A stretch of 64,000 bases of DNA from Chionoecetes opilio (taxonomy: Eukaryota; Arthropoda; Malacostraca; Decapoda; Majidae), in contig JACEEZ010019084.1 of NCBI GenBank assembly GCA_016584305.1, forward strand, positions 1 to 64,000, in the 5' to 3' direction. Numbering within the stretch: position 1 is the stretch's first letter; each line of letters opens with the position of its first letter. Positions 33,976-44,205 of the stretch are shown here, piece by piece. The notes beneath the pieces were generated by a model. That model was not told the origin of the DNA. It was given only the letters and a program-made list of their open reading frames with translations, and ran no database searches. A program made the translations under genes and the position numbers.

Positions 33976-34330
33976 CTTGAGCCTGCCAGCGGCGGGCGGC
34001 GGGTGGGGGGGAGGTCACGGGTGCCTCACCATCACTTTCTCTTTCACTCAGCTCGTGATTCATCTATATCGGTGAACAGACCCGGAAGGGGCTGTGTAGT
34101 GGGGGTGGAAGGAAAGAGGGACGGGGGTGATGAGGGACTGTCGTGAGTGAGGGAATGGAGGACGAAAGACGCAAATCCCTTTCAATCTCGGCCCAAAGGA
34201 AGGCCACAAGTTCTCCCTCGTCCCTGGGGACATCATCCGGCCTGGCTAGAAGGTGTGACATCACGCCTACCACTCGTCACAGCATCCCGAGCAATCCGCC
34301 ACTATACAGTCCGGACAAGAAGGGCGGGTT
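33976..34330 (-). pseudogene. ORF1 C-terminal remnant / 5' end of element B
   Basis: The 69-residue frame 34064-34273 has FLWAEIERDLRLSSS, similar in position to ORF1 tails that precede ORF2 in this clade. A C run near 33995-34010 separates it from the endonuclease frame. No zinc-knuckle part is present, so element B was probably 5'-truncated on insertion. Low confidence in the ORF1 reading. Confidence 0.4.
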
Positions 34331-34942
34331 GGTGGTGTGAGTCAGCCTTCCCGTAAACTGCAGCCATTTCTCTTCTCAAATAAGGTCAATTTGGTCTCTG
34401 GCATAAGAGGCCCATTCCTGGAGGTGACATCTGCTCTCGTCGGTCCTGGTGTGGTGGTCATTCTTGGTGAGCTGACGAGACACTTTGTTGAGGAACTTAA
34501 TTTTGCTGTCATAGTACCAGAGATGTTTCTTATTGGGGTTAAACTTATTCTTCCCTCGGCGGGGTGTAGAGGCATCAGCTGCAACATGGATGGCTTGAGT
34601 GAGGTCATCAGCAGAGACTTGCACAGAAGCGGGAACAAGATACGAAACATACCAGGTATTTAAATGTTCTGTGAATAACTTCCAATCAGCCTTCGTCGTT
34701 ATTCCATGTGTTCCTCGGAATTGCTGGTACGCCACCACTCCTGGGAAGGTTAATTGCTGACACCTGTGGCCAGTAGTCACTCAGAAGTTCTGGGACGTCG
34801 CAGACACTGGTGAGATGGTCACTGTCATTGGCTGACAGTGTAAGGTCAAGTCTCCCTCCCGCTATGTGAGTGGTTTGTGACGCGCCGTGTAGTTTCAGCT
34901 TTTCAAAGTCCTCCAGCATTTGGACGATGTGGGTTACTGCCG
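34331..34942 (-). pseudogene. Endonuclease C-terminal half and linker of element A
   Basis: Minus-strand frames begin with THIVQMLEDFEKLKLHG at about 34936-34880. AGGRLDLTLSAND follows, then PELLSDYWPQV near 34790. The expected SDH motif reads SDY here, replacing the catalytic histidine by tyrosine (one base). The frame then shifts near 34745 to VVAYQQFRGTHG, ADWKLFTEHLNTWY and a linker to WLQFT-x-RLTHTT at 34331, where element B interrupts. Sequence upstream of 34942 is not the rest of the endonuclease but the inverted 5' UTR. Confidence 0.8.
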
Positions 34943-35316
34943 GTGTGGGACAGGTCGCAGGGCGAGGGGAGACAGGTAAGGGCGTGAGTGTCAGTAATAT
35001 TTTTTACAGTCAATGCAGGTGAGTTGACGCTTTGTATGTGAAGCCATTGATCTCTCTCTCTCTCAGTTGACCTCTTGACCTCACGGGTGTTGGACGCTTG
35101 CGCTCCCTGACCCAGCCGTGGTGTCGGTTTGTTGTCTTTGTTTCTGCTCTTCTCCACTTGGAGCGGTGCTGAGTTATGCCCCTCTCTAACTCGCCCGGGG
35201 ACGCACAAACCTTTAGTGACGACAGTTAAAATAACAGTGCCGGTGCTGAAGCATCTGGTGGGTCCAGTGAAGTACGCAGGCCAGTAAAATGGCCTCCCTT
35301 ATGGGAGGTAAATGAC
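34943..35316 (+). other. 5' UTR of element A, inverted segment
   Basis: About 370 bases between the inversion junction (34942) and the ORF1 start at 35317-35320. It should hold the internal promoter typical of such LINEs. I cannot point to a specific core element. It includes a CT tract at 35048-35066. Confidence 0.5.
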
Positions 35317-35319
35317 GTT

Positions 35320-37301
35320 ATGGAGCTGGGTGACAACACCGCTGGCTTTGAAGTCGTGTCTAGCAATAAGAAAAAGAACAAACGAAGCAGTGCAGACAGT
35401 AACAGTGCCATTCCTAGTAACAGTGCCGCTCCCAGTAACAGTGCAGCTCCCAGTAACAGTGCCGCTCCCAGTAACAGTGCCGCTCTCAGTAACAGTGCCG
35501 TTCCCAGTGACAGTGCCGGTCCGAGTCCGAGCCAGCCCGCCATCGGCGCCCCCCCCCCCCCCCCCCTCCTTGCCCTAGTCTACCACCTCATCTTGCCGAT
35601 AGGAGGCGCACCTCGGGACAGGGCAATATGGCTAGCGTAAGTTGCCGGCAAATATCGCAACTTGTCTGTGAATCCCAAGATGACTACCAAATCCATCATG
35701 GCGATCACAAGGGACAGAGACACCGTCAAGTTCCTGACGGAGGTGGGTCACCCCTATCAAGGCAGCATGATGAGACTCACCGAGGCCACGGAGGAAAAAA
35801 CAGACAGGTCAAGGTGACCATAAGGAACTACCCATCCTTCATGCCCCTTCGCCATCTCGAGGACCACCCAGGCATACTCTGGGCCAGAAGGGACAATCAT
35901 CATTGGTACTCCCGCTCCAACACGATAGTGCCCAGGAGCCAAGTGACAGCGATGTGGGAGCCACCAACGATGTTCACCCTGCCTGGGATGAGGCCTTGCA
36001 AAGTGGATAGATTTGTAGGGAAGCCAGCGTTCTATGGGAAATGCCAGAAGTGGGGACACCGGGATTGGTAATGCAACAACAGGGTGAGATGCGGCTTCTG
36101 CTCTGAGCGACGCAAAACCAAACTGTGCAAGGAACGCATAATAAATGGGGAAACCATCACCACAAGATGTCCCAACTGCCTACAGGAGCACAATGCTTGG
36201 AGTGTGAAGTGCCCATGAGACCGATGCCCCCGCTACCAGAACACCACATCGACTCTGCCACCTGCCACAGCTGCCCCCCCTCAAGCTTCGACACTGCAGC
36301 CTCTCCTTCCCTCCCAAGGGCAATCATGCTTGGTTTCAACCCACCCCTCAACCACAGCCGGCATCAGTCACCCGACACTGCTCCAAGACCTCACCCAACT
36401 TACTCCTCCCCAATCTCACACGTCGGTGTCGAACTCTAAACCTCCACCGCTCCCACCATCAAACCCCCCCTACCCTCACTCCCCCCACCCGGCCGCCCGC
36501 AGGTCGCTCACGCACGTGTTCCGGCCGCGAGCCCATCTCATAGGACCAAGCCAACCCTCCCCCCCCCTACCTCCATCTATCCACGGAGAGACTGCTCCCC
36601 ACCTCTCCCTCAGGGCACAAACCAGGACGCCACCCACACCCGTCAGCAGTCTCGGGATGGTTGGTATGACGTTGAAGAACGAGGTATAGATGCTTCAGAC
36701 GTCGCAGGCCCTTATACAGAAAGAGAGCGGAGACATGCGCGCCCAGATTGCATCTCTACAAGAATTGAAGGGAGAGGTGTGGAGCGTGAAGGGACAGCTG
36801 GCGAACATGAAGGGAGAAATGGTGAGTGTGAAGGGAGCGTTGGCGAACATGAAGGGAGAGATAGTCAGCCTGAAGACAAAGATAACGGAGATGTCACAGG
36901 TGATTCACAACACTTTAGGGTCAAGGCGGCAGCAAAATATGGAGTCTTGTGGTGCCCTGATGGCCATGGACACCGACACACCCCAGGCCCTCGCCTCGCA
37001 GTACAGGCTGGAACCTCCCACCAACCACCCACCCATGGAGCCCCAAAAACTCGCGAGGCAAGATGGGAAGATCAAAGCTCAGATGTTGGGAAACAGCGAT
37101 GTGCCAGGTCAGCTCACAGCCGGCCTGACCCCTCCCCCCCTACTACCCACCCCCCTACAACCGCCCCAGGATCCATTGCCCCAGGCGCCGAGGGACGCAC
37201 AGCAACGCGTCCGGGAAGACGCCAGACTATTAATGGACACAGCTGCTCCCCCTACCCACCCACCCTACCCACCTCGGGAAGGCCTGCCGGCCGCGGATTA
37301 A
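35320..37301 (+). pseudogene. ORF1 (Gag-like) of element A, in the inverted segment
   Basis: The 35320 ATG opens a 106-residue frame with Asn/Lys-rich sequence, then seven SNSAxP-type units (18-bp tandem repeat at 35398-35520). The frame shifts at the C run 35551-35566. Later frames give a folded block (KVTIRNYPSFMPLRHLED near 35810-35865), then zinc-knuckle-like clusters around 36030-36215 (CxxC..H, CGFC, CPNC...H). A heptad-rich stretch with repeated KGE/NMKGE units follows at 36765-36900, likely a coiled coil. It ends at TAA 37299-37301. ORF1 proteins bind element RNA. Several stops and shifts break it. Confidence 0.7.
35398..35520 (+). repeat. 18-bp tandem repeat inside ORF1
   Basis: About seven units of the form agtaacagtgccgctccc (with variants), coding for SNSAAP in the ORF1 frame. 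All units keep the frame, so the array was compatible with translation. Confidence 0.9.
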
Positions 37302-37965
37302 CCCTGGAATGTGACAGCGGCGAGGAGGAAATACGGTCAGGTGTCCCACCGCGCAGCGGTGACCCACCCCACCACGGTGACCCTGCTCATGACAAAGACC
37401 CACGACTACCTAACGGCCTCCGCCTCCCAATGCCTGCACTCGACACCACTTGCCCCTCAAGCCAATTTCAAGCACAGACCGATACGCCATCAAGAACAGC
37501 CACAGACAAACCACTGTCGATTCTGCAATGGAATATACACGGGCTGGTCAGCAAGGTCGCCACCTTACTGCAGTTCCTCCAAACCAACGACACGGCAGTC
37601 TACCTCCTCCAGGAGACGCTGGTCTGTGACGCGACCAACATGAGATTTGGAAACTATCAAATCTTCAATCAAACCCTCAACCAGGAAGGATCACGAGGCC
37701 TTATCACCCCTGTCAGGAAGGACCTCCCAGCCACCCTGACGCTTGCACCTCCACCCCTCGGGGAACAAGTGGACTCGTTGTGCGTCATGCTACAATTTGA
37801 CAGGTCCATTAAGGTGGACGTGTGTAATGTGTACTGCAGGCAGAGATCACAACTCGACCTGCTGCCTACACTGGAGACCAACCAAAGATGGCTACTGGTG
37901 CTGAGTGGATACTTTAATGCTCATCATCCACTTTTGGAGCCTTGGAGTGGCGTCGGCAGTAACCC
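37302..37965 (+). pseudogene. ORF2 start and endonuclease N-terminal half of element A, in the inverted segment
   Basis: An open frame covering 36779-37987, of which the part after about 37305 is ORF2. The endonuclease begins at SILQWNIHGLVSKV (about 37518). LLQETLV near 37608 gives the metal-binding Glu, and VCNVYCRQ is near 37818. SGYFNAHHPLLEP near 37905 corresponds to the usual GDFN motif, with Asp replaced by Tyr. It ends at CGGCAGTAACCC (37954-37965), exactly where the minus-strand half at 34942 resumes. Beyond 37965 the frame runs into flanking DNA and stops at 37987. Confidence 0.8.
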
Positions 37966-38667
37966 TCGAAATATTTCACTGCATTAGAGTTTAGAGGAAA
38001 GAATTGGCTGCTCAGAATTAGTTGAATGCGTTAGAATAGTTAGGAATCAAATGAATTGAAAGTAGGCGAGGTCTAAAGGGAGTTTATAAGGCATAGATAT
38101 CAACAAGGTTGATCATCGTAAAGGGCGAGACCGTGGTAGGGAAACCGAAGAATAATCTCCAACGGTAATAATTTCTTAGATCAAAGACATTCTTTGAACT
38201 ACTTAAGAACATTGAAGTTAGATCATGGCACAGTGGATCTTCCATACAATAAAGTGCTTTGAACAAGTTTACAGGCCATTAAGGTGACTGTTTATTTATA
38301 TCAAGGCAGGATCCTGGTCTGTGCTCCTTGGAGCCCACCAAAGTGATGCGTGCTATGTGCCTACTTTATATCACTTTGGCAAGCCCTTACCAACCACCTG
38401 ATCATGTGACGTCAGGATACCCTTTGATCCAGTACAACTAATCTTTCTACCGAAGCTTCGGGCCTGCGTCCTTATTATGAACTAGCTGAGATATGTTCAA
38501 CTTACGAACGCCAGGTGCTGCAGTCTGCCTTGGACGGCCCTGCCGGAGCAACCTGCACGTTTGATACATTATCTGAACATTACATGTCCAGGACCTGTCA
38601 TTGCTTATCTCTGGGTTGGACACCGAAACTGCGTTTCCTCTACGGTCTGACTTCACACTGCTTTCTT
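37966..38667. other. Unassigned DNA
   Basis: No gene recognised. A 60-residue and a 69-residue frame on the minus strand have no supporting feature. Confidence 0.5.
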
Positions 38668-38869
38668 ATATAATATACTAGCCGGCAAGCGCCACGTACG
38701 GGAGAGCGGTAGCTCCGCAGCATCGTGACCCTCAAGGTCGTCACACCTCTGGGCCGGGCCATACTGACCTCAATTAACCCCTTCAACTTCCGAATCATGT
38801 TAGAAATATTAGTCCCCACCTACTCACCCATTACTTACACCCAACTCTGCATATCCAACCATTCACCCC

Positions 38870-39435
38870 ACCCATACACTTCATCTACTCATACCCATCA
38901 CCCCAAAGCCTTCACTCACCCTTACCATGCACCTCCATCACGGACGGGCTATTCCGCTCGCCCACCACCTTCTTGGGGCCCACAGGCCCCACCACCCACC
39001 ATACCCATCACCCCCCAACCTTCTAAACCCATTACCACACATACTACATTCCCACCCCCCACCTATCCTCACCCTCACCCCACCATTCACCACCCACACC
39101 CCCACACCCATTCACCCACCCACTACCCATCACCCCCCACCCATTCACTCACCCATTACCCATCACCCCCCACCCATTCACTCACTCATTACCCATCACC
39201 CACACCCATTCACTCACCCATTACCCATCACGCCCCACCCATTCACTCACCCATTACCCATCACCCCCCACCCCATTCACTCACCCATTACCACACACCC
39301 ATTCACTCACCATTACCCATCACCCCCACCTATTCCCTCACCCATCACCCCCCACCCATTCACTCACCCATCACCCCACACACATTACCCATCACCCCAC
39401 CCATTCACTCACCCATTCCCCATCACCCTACATCA
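38870..39435. repeat. About 32-bp C-rich minisatellite
   Basis: Units of the type ttcactcacccattaccc with atcaccccccaccca, repeated about 15 times with length variation. Pro/His/Thr ORFs at 38725-39535 come from it. Confidence 0.9.
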
Positions 39436-39610
39436 AGGTTTCCTCAATTCTCGCAAACCCACTTTTTTTTTCACAATTCTCGCTTATAGGCTGCTAAAAA
39501 AAAAAAAAAAAAAAGGTGATCGGATCATCTCATAGGTGGGCTTAAACCTTCCCCTGGTCAACCTGGTTCCAAAAATGTGCCATATGAGGTGATTGCGCCA
39601 CGGGGGGCGG

Positions 39611-39619
39611 AACCTATAC

Positions 39620-39656
<37 letters not shown>
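39611..39656. repeat. (CA)n microsatellite
   Basis: CA dinucleotides with two cca interruptions at the left. Confidence 0.95.
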
Positions 39657-39657
<1 letters not shown>

Positions 39658-39710
39658 CAGACAGAAAGACACATTTTCGCTTATATTATTATAGATAGAT
39701 TATATATATT

Positions 39711-39948
39711 GTTTGTAGTATATTGTCTTACTTGAATCCTTTGGCACTAAATGAATACTTATAAATTACGTAAAGAACCGCTCGACCCCGAATAGCCAAT
39801 ACCACTTTATTGATGTGTACCTCTGGGCAACGAAGCAAGTGACCTGCCCGTCAAGAGGGCATCATCCGGCAATCACCCTTACGGGTTAGTAACCTGTATC
39901 AACATGGTGTGATCCCGTTACCCGTAAAATAACATACTAAAAAGGGTA
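39711..39948. repeat. 240-bp direct repeat, copy 1
   Basis: Matches 43032-43272 in the same direction, with scattered substitutions and 1-3 base indels. Shared blocks: gtaaagaaccgctcgacc, cctgcccgtcaagagggcat and gtgatcccgttacccgtaaa. On the minus strand it holds an AATAAAG (about 39808). It could be an LTR or part of one. Confidence 0.85.
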
Positions 39949-41519
39949 GCATAATTGGGGACATAGCGGTGGAATGTGACAACATTAAATCACGGTACAG
40001 TGTGCGTTGCAACACATAATGGTAATGTCGTAACAAAAAAAAAGACGACAACGGTGGTATGTGGCAACATAAAATTGTAATATAAGTTACGTGCCTTAAG
40101 TGAATAACTGGACGAGTACATACTAATTAATACACGTGAGCGATATATTGTGGAACAACATTCAGTCAGTGAACGTAGAGAGGAGAGAGACGGAGAGGAG
40201 ACAAAAATTGTTTAAGCTGTGTCAGACAAACCCTGGCCTTGCGTGATTTTTTCCGCAATTCAGCATTTCCTCTTAAAGATTTCCCCGTTCATATCATTAC
40301 TTAAACCACAAAAGACGAGTTATCAATTAATAACTCCTCAGTATAGAGAAACAGCCTAAAATGACTCGAGACTCAGCGACGAGAACAACGAGGTTATCGG
40401 ATGCGCGGAAGGAGGGGTTTATCAAGAGGACGAGAACAACGACGTACAAGGCTTTATCATGGCACAAAACGGGAGGACAAGATTTGAATTGTTATAATGA
40501 AGACAGGACGAGGGGGTGGGGACCAACTAGCCGATCATTAATTTCCAATACTTCCAACTCAGCAAACTCCTTGTAAAACACCCAGCCTGCCAGCCAACAG
40601 CCAGGCCAGCCAGAAAGCCAGCCAGCAGTCAGCCAGCCAGTCAGCCAGACAGCCTCTCAGCCAGCCAGCCTGCCTGCCAGCGCCTCGACAGATCGTCTAC
40701 TCATCACTCCTCACAGATGTGACACTCCCTTGGAGAAACCCCGTGATTCAGCAGTACGGATGGACTTCCCCTGCTGACCCCACACAATTTTTAGTGAGAT
40801 ACAACATCTAGCTGACCTACATAAGACATATTTAAAAACCCCACTCGTTTACATAAATAACACTTAATGGTGAGATATTTTCACTTTTGTTTTTGCTTAA
40901 ATAGCCATGTAAAAGGGAATTTCAAGTAATTAATTGTCAGTTATTTTTCTATAGATGTTTTAATTGCTTACCGCTAATATTTCAAAATTTTTCTTGTAAT
41001 TCTAAAAATTTTGTTAGTTTCCCCTTTATATGTAAATATATATATAAATTCAATTTCCTTTTGAATTCCTAAAAGCCAGGAGATGGGAGATAATAGTTAA
41101 CTAATTAAAGTTTTACTTATGAATGTATTGACTTTTAAACAAAAGTTAGAATGGAGTGAATTATTTGCTAGAATGTAAATAGTATAGCAGATATACTCCT
41201 AGCCTCTGAGGAATCGGGAAATGACCATAATGGAAATTAACCTTTTGTTTGAGGAAATTTAAAACTCTTGAATGAGGGTGAAAATAAAGCACCTTCGACT
41301 ACCTCCGTTTGTAACATAAAATAACCTTATGCACCTCACATAATCTCCCTACTAACTCGAAATCTAATTCTAGCACATCCGTTGCAGGTATTTATTTTGT
41401 TTGCCCCTGCCGAAGATCTTCCCTCAGGCCATGGTGCTATTACGCCAATTTTATCTGCCAGGGAATATATTTTGGTCTATGTAAGGATTTATAAAAACAA
41501 AAACTATTAATGTTTTATC
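39949..41519. other. AT-rich DNA between direct repeats, no gene seen
   Basis: Includes a CAGC/GCCA-rich patch at 40583-40690 related in motif to the array at 52.8 kb. A 71-residue frame at 40361-40576 is unsupported. Confidence 0.5.
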
Positions 41520-42140
41520 AGCCAAGTGCCCCAGGAACTCGTGTCAAAAGAGATTAATTACTGCCTTTGGCACCCCTTAGCACTTTTTATTTTTTAAAGA
41601 ATACTATTTTTTAGCTGAATGCAGCTCTTATCACTTCTTAGAGAATGATTAAATAAATACATACTCTCTAATATGCCATGAAATAATAAAAATTTAAAAT
41701 GCATATCTTAACGTAAAAAATTTATTTTAACAGGCCCGGAGTCTACATTTTATTAGCTGAGAAGCCGTACTCCGTAAATAATAGTCATAAATAACGAAAT
41801 AAAATAAATAAATAAAATTAATAAACTCCTAAAAGCAGCAAATGCCAATTTTCAAGGGAAGTTACTGCCATTTGGCACTCCCAGTTAACATTTTGATTGA
41901 TTTATAATTTATATTTGAGTGAAATCAGCTCCTATCACTTTTTATTTTGAAATGCAAATAATATATATGCTATTTTAATGTTGTGATAATTTTTTGTACC
42001 GACCCGGAGTCAGATTTTATTAGCATTACAAGCCGTATCTACTCCTTAAGTTTAAAGAAGAAGGTCTTAAATTTTAAATAATAAATGAATAAAATAAATA
42101 TAATGCCAGTGCGATTAATCACGTTCTCAAGGCACTGCGG
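41520..42140. repeat. About 300-bp tandem duplication (diverged)
   Basis: Unit 1 from about 41520 and unit 2 from about 41840 share, in order: ttactgcc-tttggcac, cttatcact/cctatcact, cccggagtc, attttattagc, agccgta and aataaataaa. The distance between matching blocks is about 304 bases. A third partial start is near 42110-42140. Confidence 0.7.
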
Positions 42141-42588
42141 TGTTTATCTTCAATCCCCCACTTCGTGTTATAAGGACTACGCGGGTTTAAAAGTTTTGGC
42201 AAAACGCACTTCTTAATATTTGCAGGGATATTATCACATTACTAACAGACTTGAGTTATTTTGTTTCTAAAACTCGTTTAATCTGTTGTAAAGTATTTAC
42301 GTTTATTGATGACTTAAGTGGCATTGTCCTTATATCATTACTCTTGTTATACCAAACATTAGTGGGATTCCTCTTTGTATGTTGTCATGTAAGCCCTCAC
42401 CTTGTATAGGTATTTGTAAGGAGCATTGGCAAAAACTGAAAATCTGTATAGTACACAAAAGATGTAACACAAGTTAGGTATACATGTCTTATACAATCGC
42501 GAGGACACGTTGTAGTAATGGGAGAGCGATATTAGCGTACTGGTAGATATTATATGTTTTTTAATCTATACGAAGGCAGGATGTCTGA

Positions 42589-42795
42589 GTGTCGTGTGTC
42601 TTGGATCTGCGCCTGCCGGATGCTGAGTTTACTGACACCTTTGATGGGCGTTATGCTGAACCAAGCAGCAAAGCCATCCCAAATCATGATGAAGTGGATT
42701 TGCCTGGTGTTGGGAAGCACCACGAAACACCTCGCTTTCCTGCCCCACCGGAACCTGAGCTTCCCGGGGTTGCTTTCCTTATATGCTGCAACTAG
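42589..42795 (+). other. Weak possible coding remnant
   Basis: A 68-residue frame (LDLRLPDAEFTDTFDGRY near its start, Pro/Glu-rich end) has a less biased composition than surrounding ORFs. No family is recognised, no splice site is convincing and no neighbour supports it. It may be chance or a fragment of an element. Confidence 0.15.
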
Positions 42796-43031
42796 CTGGA
42801 GAGGGGGGCAGATTACGAGGGAAGACGCGTTACAGAGCGCTCCAACTCACGAAACTTTTTAGGGTGTTTGTTTGTACTCCACACCCAGGAGGTTTGGAGT
42901 ACCTGTCACGACATTAATGTTCAAGGCCCTGTCTATTAGACATTAGTCTCAACGGCCCGTTACTTAACGAACTGCGTGACATTTTATTGTATAAACTTCA
43001 CAAAATGTGCATATATATATTATAAAATATT

Positions 43032-43272
43032 TTGTAGTATAGTATTGTTTACTCGAATCCTCTGGCACTAAAAGAATACTTATAAATTATGTAAAGAACC
43101 GCTCGACCACGAATAGCCATATACCACTTTATTGATATGACCTCTGGGAAACGAAGGGAAGCTACCTGCCCGTCAAGAGGGCATCATCAGGCAATCACCC
43201 TTACAGGGTTTGTAACCTGTATCAACATGGTGTGATCCCGTTACCCGTAAAATAACCCTACTAAAAAGGGTA
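43032..43272. repeat. 240-bp direct repeat, copy 2
   Basis: Partner of 39711-39948. It abuts the truncated RT of the Gypsy fragment at 43275, in the place of that element's 3' side (minus strand). Confidence 0.85.
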
Positions 43273-43274
43273 AA

Positions 43275-43760
43275 AAGGTACCAAAACCATTATCAGCAAT
43301 GATAGAGTTCATAAGACGCTGAAAGACAGCAACAGAGTTAGTCAATCCAAAGGGAACTCTTGTGAAATTAAAAACTGCCCATCAGCCAAAAACAGTGAAC
43401 TGTTTCAAGTTTCCCTGGGAGGGACTTGGTAATATGCACTTTTCAGATCGAGTTTGCTGAATACCCTGTACTTGCCAGCTTGTGAACTAATTCATGAATA
43501 CGCGGTATGGGGAAAGCGTCAAATAGCGTTAAAGCGATTTATGATCTTCGAAAAATCAACAAACCATTCGCCGTTTGTGCCGTTCATCACTAGTTAGCAA
43601 TACTTTAGCTTCCAGGGTGACTGGCTCTTTTCTATTATGCCCTCTCTGAACAAAGGCTGCACTTTATCATGGATGAAAGATAAAATTGATTTATAAAAAC
43701 TTACGAGTTTCTGAAGAAATGGGTCTAATATCAGAAGTCAGATTATGGAAAGTGAAGGGG
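43275..43760 (-). pseudogene. Gypsy RT N-terminal part
   Basis: Minus-strand frames show, in order: a VQPLFREGIIEKSQSPW-like block near 43615-43670 (finger region), a MNGTNGEWFVDFSKIINRF-like block near 43540-43590, and a YRVFSKLDLKSAYYQVP block near 43420-43470 that contains motif A (LDLKSAYYQ). Then LADGQF and a TRVPFGLTN-equivalent lie near 43340-43390. It stops at NGFG near 43283. The later FADD motif is absent through truncation. Stops interrupt it. Confidence 0.65.
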
Positions 43761-43793
43761 ATCTATTGTCATAGTAGCCACACCACAAAATAG

Positions 43794-44171
43794 TTAACTG
43801 GGTAAGAGGACTTTTAAATAAAATTCCACAGCCTGGTGTTGATCCATGAAGTTTTGACCCAAAATTATCTTAGAGAAAAGCTGAGGAAGTACTGAAAGTT
43901 TGAAGTTAGGATAAACATTGTTTCCTACATTCAGATTAACAAAACAGTGTCCCTGAGTTGTAGAAATTTGAGAACAAGCAAGTGTAATATGAGCTTTTGA
44001 AGTATACACAGGTATTTCTAAGCAGCGTACAACCTCAGGGTGGATAAAGCTAATAGTACTTCCACTAGCAATGAGAGAGTTCACGGTAAGATCATTGACA
44101 CTCACTGGTATAGTAGAATATCGAGGAGTAGCAGCAGCTGCTAAAACTGGATAAGTGGCGTCAGGGGGCAA
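43794..44171 (-). pseudogene. Gypsy aspartic protease, catalytic Asp replaced
   Basis: A 125-residue open frame with retropepsin shape: STIPVSVNDLTVNSLIASGSTISFIHPEV near residues 18-46 and SKIILGQNFMDQH near residue 100. The flap lies between. The catalytic D-S/T-G motif reads ASG (GCT for GAT, one base), so the enzyme could not cleave Gag-Pol. ILG near the C-terminus is the usual closing motif. The frame is otherwise open. It follows the zinc-knuckle region of gag after a short gap with a frame change. Confidence 0.7.
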
Positions 44172-44205
44172 GGCGCATTGTTCACAGGGCAGTCCAAAAC
44201 GGTCA

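Larger units (their letters stand above)
30027..34330 (-). mobile_element. I-clade LINE nested in element A (element B)
   Basis: A 4.3-kb LINE in the same orientation as its host. From 5' to 3': a short ORF1-like tail (34330-34064), endonuclease (33975-32942), RT (32907-31700), RNase H (31100-30700), a C-terminal CxxC-H-C motif (about 30435-30380) and a 3' UTR with a (TACA)n microsatellite and a T-run boundary at 30028-30043 (poly-A on the element strand). Removing 30027-34330 rejoins element A in frame (LTHTT to MTQVW). It is much better preserved than A, so it is younger. The 5' end is truncated within ORF1. Confidence 0.85.
27196..37965 (-). mobile_element. I-clade LINE with inverted 5' part and a nested LINE (element A)
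   Basis: Element A reads on the minus strand from 34942 to about 27196, interrupted by element B at 30027-34330. Its own 5' portion (5' UTR, ORF1, start of the endonuclease) lies inverted at 34943-37965. The endonuclease breaks at the same 12-base sequence on both sides: CGGCAGTAACCC at 37954-37965 (plus strand) and its complement at 34931-34942. ORF2 carries endonuclease, RT, RNase H and a C-terminal Cys/His motif, the I-superfamily layout. An inverted 5' segment joined by its RNA 5' end to the 3' segment is what twin priming produces. Confidence 0.8.
38668..39700. mobile_element. Possible unclassified element with minisatellite core
   Basis: Left edge TATATAATATACTAGCCGG at about 38667-38685 and right edge near TTATATTATTATAGATAG at 39680-39698 resemble the AT-rich termini of some invertebrate rolling-circle or non-autonomous elements, by memory only. 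The interior is the minisatellite at 38870-39435, a poly-A run (39496-39514) and a (CA)n tract. There is no ORF with a transposase signature. Confidence 0.25.

Noticed and set aside
38870..39435. CRISPR-like array of 32-bp units
   Set aside because: Units are contiguous without unique spacers, the genome is eukaryotic, and it is a minisatellite.
38725..39535. Pro/His/Thr ORFs of 202-254 residues
   Set aside because: They are readings of the C-rich minisatellite in two frames.
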